The translations under genes and the position numbers were made by a program. The notes under the pieces are model-generated. The model was not told where the DNA came from and searched no databases. It saw nothing but the letters and a program-made list of their open reading frames with translations. A stretch of 11,438 nucleotides of DNA from Brevundimonas sp. (GTDB taxonomy: Bacteria; Pseudomonadota; Alphaproteobacteria; Caulobacterales; Caulobacteraceae): assembly GCA_012270135.1 (NCBI GenBank), contig JAAXIW010000293.1, forward strand, positions 1 through 11,438. Reading direction: 5' to 3'. Positions 7,000-11,438 of the stretch are shown piece by piece. Position 1 is the first letter of the stretch. Each line of letters opens with the position of its first letter.

Positions 7000-8957
7000 A
7001 TCGACATGTTCTCCATCACCCGCATCATGTAGTTGCGCGTCTCGGTGAAGGGCGCGCATTCGATGAAGTCAATCGGATCGACCTGGCCGCCGCGCGGGTC
7101 GCCGCAGCGGGCGATCCACTGGGGCGGGCGGGCCGGACCGGCGTTGTAGCCGACCGTGGTCAGCAGCATCGAGCCGCCAAAGCGGTTGGTCAGGTCGCCC
7201 AGATGATAGCTGCCAAGCGTCATGTTGTAGTCGGCGTCCCACAGCCGTTCGGCCGAGAAGGGCATGCCGAGCTGACGGGCCACGGCGGCTCCGGTCGAAG
7301 GCAGGAACTGCATCATGCCGCGCGCATCGGCGTGGGAGCGGGCGCGGGGATCGAAACTGGACTCCTGACGCGTGATGGCCAGCGTGAACTCCAGCGGCGC
7401 GGCGCCGGGCACAGCGGGCGGAATGCGGACCGGATACTGACGCTCGGGCATCAGGAACCCTCGCTGGCTGGCCGCGCGGCCGACCATCATGGCCGTGAAA
7501 CCCTCGCCGTAGGCGCGCGAGAGGTCCATCAGAAGGGCAAGTTCGGAAGCGCCCGGCAGGTCGTCGTCCAGCTGATAGGCGAAGACCCGGAACAGGCTGG
7601 TCTCGCCGGTCTCGCCCAGGATGCGCATCGCCTGGACCAGCTCATTGGCCGCGAAGGCGGCGCGTTCGCCGGCGGTCGGGGCCGGATCGCCGGGCAGGGT
7701 CAGGGTGCGGATACCCGCCTTCTCGGCGGCGAGCTGACCGTAGAAGCTCTGGATGTGCTGGGCGCCATTCCGGTAGAAATCGATGGCCGCCGGCGTATTG
7801 CCGCGCGCTTCGGCCGCCCGGCCCAGCCAGTACATGGCCCGGCCCTGGGTGATCGGCGTCGAGGACGACTGGCGCAGGACTTCGAAGTGATCGGCGGCGC
7901 GGCCGGGGTCGTTCAGCTTGGTCAGGGCGACCCAGCCGGCGAAGAATTCGGCGTCGACCTTGCGCTCCCCCGACGCGAACCCGTGGCCGGCCATGGAGTC
8001 GTAGGCGGCCTGCCAGTTGCGGCGCTCGAGGGCGTCGAGGAAGTAGTTGCGGCGCTCGCTCCACAGGGTGTCCTGTCCGGCGTCGTGCGAGGGCGCGGGA
8101 GGCAGGGCGGCGAGGAGCGGAAAGCCCTCGGTCTGGCGATTCTGCGACCGCAGGATGCGCACCCGCTCCAGCGCCACGGCCGGGTCCATCGCGTGCGACG
8201 GGCTGAGGCCGGCGATGACGGCGTCCGGGCTGTAGGCGTTGCGCAGCGTCATCGCCGCCTCGGCCACGGCGCGCCGTTCGGGCGAGACCAGCTGCGTCAT
8301 CGCGCGGGTGGCCGGCCCATGCGGACCCAGTAGCAGCAGGTTCAGCCGCGCCTCGTGATCGGCCTGGCTCAACCAACCGCTCCAGCGGCCGAGGATACGG
8401 GTCTGCACCGGCTCGTCGAAGGACCGGGTCCGCCACCAGTCACGGATCAGCGCGCGGGCCTCGTCGCGGCGGCCGCGCTGCTCCAGCGCATCGGCCAGGG
8501 CGACGGCGCCTTCGGCCGTGGTCGGCGGCGATTGCGCGAACAGCGCCATCGCGGCGTCCGGACCGGCGTAGGCCAGGTCCAGCGCCCGTTCGGCGGCCTC
8601 GCGCCGGCTGTCGCCGCGCGGCCAGCCGGCGAAGGCGGTCTGGGCGGCGGCGAGATCGCTGTACGGCAGCTGCGGGGCGGAGGTGTCGAGCAGGGCCCAT
8701 TCGACCAGTTTCCGCGCGGTCGGATTGCGAATCTGCGCCGCCGTCTGGCGCGTGCCGGCCACGTCCCGGGCGCGGGCCTGGGCCAGTCCCTGGCGGAAGA
8801 GGGCGGTGTCCTGATCGTTCAGCAGCCGCGCCTGTGTGCCCTGCGGCGCGACCTCGGCATAGGGGCGTTCCTGCGGAACCAGGGATTCGGGCGCGGGGGC
8901 GAGCAGAGCCAGGGCGGCCGCGAGACTGGTTGCGATCATTCCGTGTCCGATCCCCAT
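6375..8957 (-). CDS. slt: Slt-type soluble lytic murein transglycosylase
   Basis: A periplasmic muramidase-like enzyme that cleaves peptidoglycan between MurNAc and GlcNAc with 1,6-anhydro product formation. A hydrophobic N-terminus (about 8-21) looks like a signal peptide. A long Ala-rich helical region, about 40-515, matches the superhelical scaffold of Slt70. The catalytic SLT domain follows: ITRQESSFDP with Glu532, GMMQFLPST (547-555), GYNAGPAR (603-610) and ETRNYM (639-644). The credible protein ends near residue 690 (about 6890), after LSDDLRRG. The remaining ~170 residues of the frame are Ser/Arg/Ala-rich, antisense to the ABC ATPase gene and not protein-like; they begin at the ten-G tract, so a one-base error or slippage there probably moves the true stop (6797 if nine G). 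The start at 8957 is uncertain; ATG at 8939 is an alternative. Confidence 0.87.
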   Translation of the reverse strand: MGIGHGMIATSLAAALALLAPAPESLVPQERPYAEVAPQGTQARLLNDQDTALFRQGLAQARARDVAGTRQTAAQIRNPTARKLVEWALLDTSAPQLPYSDLAAAQTAFAGWPRGDSRREAAERALDLAYAGPDAAMALFAQSPPTTAEGAVALADALEQRGRRDEARALIRDWWRTRSFDEPVQTRILGRWSGWLSQADHEARLNLLLLGPHGPATRAMTQLVSPERRAVAEAAMTLRNAYSPDAVIAGLSPSHAMDPAVALERVRILRSQNRQTEGFPLLAALPPAPSHDAGQDTLWSERRNYFLDALERRNWQAAYDSMAGHGFASGERKVDAEFFAGWVALTKLNDPGRAADHFEVLRQSSSTPITQGRAMYWLGRAAEARGNTPAAIDFYRNGAQHIQSFYGQLAAEKAGIRTLTLPGDPAPTAGERAAFAANELVQAMRILGETGETSLFRVFAYQLDDDLPGASELALLMDLSRAYGEGFTAMMVGRAASQRGFLMPERQYPVRIPPAVPGAAPLEFTLAITRQESSFDPRARSHADARGMMQFLPSTGAAVARQLGMPFSAERLWDADYNMTLGSYHLGDLTNRFGGSMLLTTVGYNAGPARPPQWIARCGDPRGGQVDPIDFIECAPFTETRNYMMRVMENMSIYKARLNGGSAPLTLSDDLRRGVSVATGPLPSAPGGAGAPPPAYNCGPSGPSTHRAARPNTRCRISDVRASIGAPSAATEPWSRTATRCANRAASGRSCRLASTACPASARARSRSSTINWASGSSPAIGSSSISAAAPVAIARASNTLARSPPDISATPRSARCSASTSTSARRARSIASSAARKGAPSAATSIAGRFQAMRRSCGR
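6877..6886. repeat. Ten-base poly-G tract at the convergent gene ends
   Basis: Ten consecutive G bases lie where the ABC ATPase (plus) and lytic transglycosylase (minus) genes converge. With ten bases, the transglycosylase frame runs another ~500 bases antisense through the ATPase gene. With nine, it would stop at 6797 and the ATPase near 6934. The tract may be a sequencing or assembly length error, or a real contingency-type homopolymer. Confidence 0.9.
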
Positions 8958-8965
8958 TCCATGAC

Positions 8966-8990
8966 GGTTGCGGCGTCATCGCCGCCAACC
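8966..8990. promoter_or_regulatory. Hairpin-forming inverted repeat between slt and dapA
   Basis: GGTTGCGGCG, loop TCAT, then CGCCGCCAACC form a 10-bp stem with one bulged base. It lies 8 bases upstream of the transglycosylase start and about 60 bases upstream of dapA. There is no T-run, so it is not an intrinsic terminator. It could be a 5' leader hairpin of slt or an operator in the divergent promoter region (8958-9051). No clear -35/-10 pair was seen in this spacer. Confidence 0.25.
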
Positions 8991-9051
8991 TAACCTCCCA
9001 CGCTTCCTTCCGGGCGTCGTCGCCCAATTTCCACGCAGGACCATCGTTTCA

Positions 9052-9945
9052 ATGACCGCCCCCTTGTTCAAGGGCGTGATCACCGCCCTGATCACACCAC
9101 TTCGTGACGGAAAGGTGGACGAAGCCGCCTTCAGGACGCTGCTGGAACGCCAGATCGCGGCCGGGGTTCACGGTGTCGTCCCCATGGGTACGACCGGCGA
9201 GAGCGCGTCCCTGCATCTGGACGAGCACAAGCGGGTCGTGGACCTGTGCGTCGAGGTCGCGGCCGGACGGGTGCGGGTCATCGCCGGGGCGGGCTCTTCG
9301 GCCACCGACAAGTCGATCGAGCTGGTCCGCCACGCCAAGACGGTCGGCGCGGACGGAGCCCTGGTCGTGACGCCCTATTACAACCGGCCCTCGCAGGCGG
9401 GGATGGCGGCGCATTTCGAGGCCATCGCCGAGGCGGTGCAGCTGCCCGTGCTGCTCTACAACGTGCCGGGCCGAACCGGCGTCGACCTGGCGAACGACAC
9501 CGTCGCGCGGCTGGCGGCGCATCCGAACATCGTCGGCATCAAGGACGCGACGGGCGATCTGGCGCGGGTCAGCTGGATGCGGGCCAACGTCATCGACCAG
9601 CAGTTCGACCTGATCTCGGGCGACGACCCCAGCTACCTCGGCTATCACGCCCACGGTGGGGCGGGGGTGATCTCGGTGACGTCCAACGTCGCGCCCGAGG
9701 CCATGGTCGCCCTGCACGAGGCCGCCGCGGCGGGCGACTACGCGACGGCCCGGGACTGGCAGGACCGGCTGATCGGCCTGCACAAGGGCCTGTTCCTCGA
9801 CAATTCTCCCTCACCGGCGAAATACGCCCTGGCCCGGCTCGGCCTGTGCACCGAGGAGGTGCGGCTGCCGCTGGCCCCGACCGCCGACGCCGTGAAGCCG
9901 GCCATCGACCGGGCCATGGAGGAAGCGGGCCTCCAGAAAATTTAG
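9052..9945 (+). CDS. dapA: 4-hydroxy-tetrahydrodipicolinate synthase
   Basis: A 297-residue cytoplasmic enzyme that condenses pyruvate with aspartate semialdehyde, the committed step toward meso-diaminopimelate (peptidoglycan) and lysine. It is a TIM barrel with the family landmarks: PMGTTGES (44-51, Thr47/Thr48), TPYYNRP (107-113, Tyr110), YNVPGRTG (136-143, proton-relay Tyr136 and substrate-binding Arg141) and IKDATGDL (163-170) with Schiff-base Lys164. Length equals the family norm. ATG at 9052 is chosen because homology-like sequence starts immediately (APLFKGVITALITPL); AGGA at 9037-9040 is a distant ribosome binding site. The frame is open upstream to 8968 but that stretch is non-conserved. 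It is divergent from the transglycosylase gene, so peptidoglycan synthesis and turnover genes face each other; smpB follows after 217 bases. Confidence 0.97.
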   Translation: MTAPLFKGVITALITPLRDGKVDEAAFRTLLERQIAAGVHGVVPMGTTGESASLHLDEHKRVVDLCVEVAAGRVRVIAGAGSSATDKSIELVRHAKTVGADGALVVTPYYNRPSQAGMAAHFEAIAEAVQLPVLLYNVPGRTGVDLANDTVARLAAHPNIVGIKDATGDLARVSWMRANVIDQQFDLISGDDPSYLGYHAHGGAGVISVTSNVAPEAMVALHEAAAAGDYATARDWQDRLIGLHKGLFLDNSPSPAKYALARLGLCTEEVRLPLAPTADAVKPAIDRAMEEAGLQKI

Positions 9946-9947
9946 TG

Positions 9948-10010
9948 TGGCAGAGTTGGCAGAGTCGGCGCCGAAATTCGGTGTGTCAGAGTCGGCAGAG
10001 TCGGCAGATT
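9948..10010. repeat. 9-bp phased repeat with GANTC sites between dapA and smpB
   Basis: Copies of (T/C)GGCAGAGT start at 9948, 9957 and 9993, with near-copies at 9984 (TGTCAGAGT) and 10002 (CGGCAGATT). All starts are separated by multiples of 9 bases; the middle contains the inverted repeat CCGAA-A-TTCGG (9971-9981). Each repeat junction with C forms GAGTC, a GANTC site of the CcrM methylase known in Caulobacterales (9962, 9989, 9998; another GAATC at 10100). The rest of the 217-base spacer (9946-10162) shows no gene or terminator. Confidence 0.75.
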
Positions 10011-10150
10011 GAACGCGCCGCGCGTCCCCAAGGCTTGAATGCTGTCTGTAGCTGGAAGTCGGTCGGGCCATGGGCGCAGTCTGGCACGCCCCTGCGTCAG
10101 AATCGGACGTAGGGCGCGCCGACGGCTTCGCGCGCGCGGGCGGAGCGTGT

Positions 10151-10156
10151 AGGAGG
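10151..10156 (+). promoter_or_regulatory. Strong Shine-Dalgarno sequence of smpB
   Basis: A full AGGAGG sits 6 bases upstream of ATG 10163. It fixes the smpB start over the upstream in-frame start at 10070, whose extra 31 residues are not SmpB-like. Confidence 0.92.
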
Positions 10157-10162
10157 GCCGGA

Positions 10163-10633
10163 ATGGCCGCCGAGAAACCCAAGACCAAAGTCATCGCCGA
10201 GAACCGCCGGGCGAAATTCGACTATTTCCTCGAGGACTATACCGAGGCCGGGATCCAGCTGCTGGGCACCGAGATCAAGGCGCTGCGCGACGGCCGGGCC
10301 AATATCGCCGAGTCCTATGCGGCGGTGGAGGGGCGCGAGATCGTGCTGATCAACGCCGACATTCCGCCCTACAAACAGGCCAACCGCTTCAACCACGAGC
10401 CGCGCCGGCCGCGGAAACTGCTGCTCCACCGCAAGCAGATCGACAAGATGATCGGGGCCGTCCAGCGCGATGGCCAGACCATCATTCCGGTCCGGCTTTA
10501 TCTGAACGAGGCCGGCAAGGCGAAGCTCGAGATCGCCCTGGCCAAGGGCAAGAAACTGCACGACAAGCGTCAGGCCACGGCGGATCGCGACTGGCAGCGG
10601 GACAAGGCGCGGCTGATGAAGGAACGGGGCTAG
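10163..10633 (+). CDS. smpB: SsrA (tmRNA)-binding protein SmpB
   Basis: A 156-residue RNA-binding protein that partners tmRNA in trans-translation: it binds the tRNA-like domain, brings tmRNA to stalled ribosomes and so allows tagging of the nascent peptide for proteolysis. Family landmarks are ENRRAKFDYFLED (13-25), LLGTEIKALRDGRANIAESY (33-52), NHEPRRPRKLLLH (77-89) and the basic C-terminal tail from KGKKLHDKRQ (128-137) that reaches into the mRNA channel. Length is typical. The start is set by the AGGAGG. In Caulobacter, SmpB and tmRNA are reported to be cell-cycle regulated, which makes the GANTC-rich leader notable. The stop overlaps the stop of the convergent small gene through a shared CTAG palindrome. 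ssrA itself is not in the window. Confidence 0.97.
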   Translation: MAAEKPKTKVIAENRRAKFDYFLEDYTEAGIQLLGTEIKALRDGRANIAESYAAVEGREIVLINADIPPYKQANRFNHEPRRPRKLLLHRKQIDKMIGAVQRDGQTIIPVRLYLNEAGKAKLEIALAKGKKLHDKRQATADRDWQRDKARLMKERG

Positions 10634-10833
10634 AGGGTCGAGGCGACCGGCTGGGCGTCGAGGACGCCGGGCATCGACACCGCCGCCTGATCCGCGCCCC
10701 ACGGGCCGAGCGACGGCTGGGTCCATTGCTGGAACAACAAGGCCATGAAGGCGATGACGCCGGCTATGAGCAGCGCCCAGAGCGCCGCCTTCCGTTCCTC
10801 GCGCGTGAACGCCCCGCGCTGACTGCTACTCAT
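10630..10833 (-). CDS. Small single-span membrane protein, probable stress-response gene
   Basis: A 67-residue protein I do not recognise. The N-terminus is basic and charged (MSSSQRGAFTREERKA), followed by one hydrophobic helix at about 17-36 (ALWALLIAGVIAFMALLF) and a short tail of about 30 residues without charge clusters. The positive-inside rule suggests a cytoplasmic N-terminus and periplasmic C-terminus. It is credible as a real gene because GGGAGG (10839-10844) lies 5 bases before the ATG, and an EcfG-like promoter (GGAAC-N16-CGTT) ends 26 bases upstream of the start. It converges on smpB, sharing the CTAG that provides both stop codons. The function is unknown; membership of the general stress regulon is inferred from the promoter only. 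Confidence 0.78.
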   Translation of the reverse strand: MSSSQRGAFTREERKAALWALLIAGVIAFMALLFQQWTQPSLGPWGADQAAVSMPGVLDAQPVASTL

Positions 10834-10859
10834 GACAACCTCCCAGGTCCCGCATTCTC

Positions 10860-10884
10860 AACGCGGGTTTGGCGACGCTGTTCC
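10860..10884 (-). promoter_or_regulatory. EcfG/sigma-T-type general stress response promoter
   Basis: On the minus strand GGAAC (10884-10880) is followed by exactly 16 bases and then CGTT (10863-10860). This matches the known alphaproteobacterial EcfG (Caulobacter sigma-T) consensus GGAAC-N16/17-cGTT. The -10 element ends 26 bases from the ATG at 10833, which leaves a short leader containing GGGAGG. Orientation, spacing and distance all fit the 67-residue membrane protein. The rest of the spacer (10885-10965) shows nothing identifiable. Confidence 0.72.
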
Positions 10885-10965
10885 TGGGAACGAAGCCTAC
10901 ACCCGCCGACCGCTGATTCGCGTGGCGCGGGAAGCACAGTCGCCTGTTCGGTGACCTGCGTTCGA

Positions 10966-11438
10966 TCACGTCTCGATGAGCGCGCGGGCGCGGCGGAAGA
11001 TGTCTTCGAACATCGGCGCCGTCAGCCGGCCGGTGTTCGTGTTGAGCCGGGAGCAGTGGTAGCTGTTGAGCAGCAAATAGGGGCCGATCTGCGCCTGGGC
11101 GCCGTGGCCCGCCGGCATGGCGCTGGCGGGCCGTCCCAGGGTCTTCAGCACATTGCGTCGCGACACGTCGCCAAGGGTGACGATGACCTTCAGCCGGGGC
11201 AGGGCGGCGAGGCGGGACTGAAGGAACGGACGGCAGGTCGCCTCCTCGGCCGGCAGGGGCTTGTTGCCGGGCGGGGCGCAGCGGACGGCGTTGGTGATCA
11301 TGCAGTCGACCAGTTCGAGGTCGTCGTCGCCATCGGGATCATAGGTTCCGCGGGCGAAACCCGCCTTGAGCAGGGTGTCGTAGATCAGCCCGCCCGCGCG
11401 GGGGGGCGGGGGGCGGAGGGGGGGCGCGAGGGGGGGGG
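10966..11438 (-). CDS. Uracil-DNA glycosylase family protein (type 5-like), 5'-partial
   Basis: The C-terminal part of a base-excision repair glycosylase that removes uracil (type 5 enzymes also hypoxanthine) from DNA; the gene starts beyond the right edge. Visible from the edge inward: AGGLIYDTLLKAGFARGTYD, then VDCMITNAVRCAPPGNKPLP, CRPFL, LKVIVTLG and, near the end, NSYHCSRLNTNTGRLT. The paired cysteines in VRCAPP and TCRPFL are 15 residues apart, matching the second half of the 4Fe-4S ligand set of type 4/5 enzymes; the other two and the GEAPG-type active-site motif would lie in the missing part. The N-/G-rich RLNTNTGRLT segment favours type 5 (UdgB) over type 4. An internal ATG at 11301 is not the start, since conserved sequence continues upstream. 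Coding sense is lost beyond about 11400, where the sequence becomes mostly G. Confidence 0.85.
   Translation of the reverse strand, partial: PPLAPPLRPPPPRAGGLIYDTLLKAGFARGTYDPDGDDDLELVDCMITNAVRCAPPGNKPLPAEEATCRPFLQSRLAALPRLKVIVTLGDVSRRNVLKTLGRPASAMPAGHGAQAQIGPYLLLNSYHCSRLNTNTGRLTAPMFEDIFRRARALIET

Noticed and set aside
6840..8333. Long plus-strand open frame of 497 codons opposite the transglycosylase gene
   Set aside because: Low-complexity Gly/Arg/Gln composition with no motif; the opposite strand encodes a clear Slt domain.
9971..9981. CCGAA-A-TTCGG as an intrinsic terminator for dapA
   Set aside because: The stem is only 5 bp with a one-base centre and there is no T-run after it.
10841..10889. 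TCCCAGG ... CCTGGGA inverted repeat upstream of the small membrane protein gene
   Set aside because: Seven base pairs across 35 bases, overlapping the ribosome binding site and promoter; likely coincidental and better explained by those elements.

Overview
The window is GC-rich, roughly 70%, densely packed and reads as chromosomal DNA of an alphaproteobacterium, most likely the order Caulobacterales (Brevundimonas/Caulobacter type). This is inferred from the gene families, the codon bias, an EcfG/sigma-T type stress promoter (GGAAC-N16-CGTT) and clustered GANTC sites. No rRNA, tRNA, insertion sequence, prophage or CRISPR array was seen. I did not find a clearly new multi-gene system; the unusual signals are small and local.

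Layout. At 1-452 (minus strand, running off the left edge) is the C-terminal tail of a cytochrome bo3-type quinol oxidase subunit I (CyoB). It has no catalytic core and no start codon upstream, so it is a gene remnant or an assembly junction. At 449-3610 is a minus-strand cluster, transcribed from right to left: a membrane family-2 glycosyltransferase, a class I SAM-dependent (RlmI-like) methyltransferase and a SPOUT (TrmH/SpoU) RNA methyltransferase. Their ends overlap. At 3611-3708 is a 98-bp divergent promoter region with two small inverted repeats.

At 3709-6999 is a plus-strand operon: a TetR regulator, a periplasmic binding protein, a FecCD/BtuC-type permease and an ATPase. Each start codon is nested in the previous stop codon (GTGA, ATGA, GTGA). 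It encodes a complete metal-chelate importer (cobalamin, haem or iron-siderophore class) under probable TetR control. It ends against a convergent Slt-type lytic transglycosylase (minus, start 8957). The two genes meet at a run of ten G bases, where a one-base length error or phase variation would change both C-termini.

From 9052 come dapA (lysine and meso-diaminopimelate synthesis) and smpB (trans-translation). Between them lies a 9-bp-phased repeat rich in GANTC sites. At 10630-10833 (minus) is a 67-residue single-span membrane protein with a strong ribosome binding site and the EcfG-like promoter, so it is probably a general stress response gene. The right edge holds the C-terminal part of a type-5-like uracil-DNA glycosylase on the minus strand. 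Its coding sense degenerates into a G-run over the last ~38 bases, which looks like a contig-end artefact.
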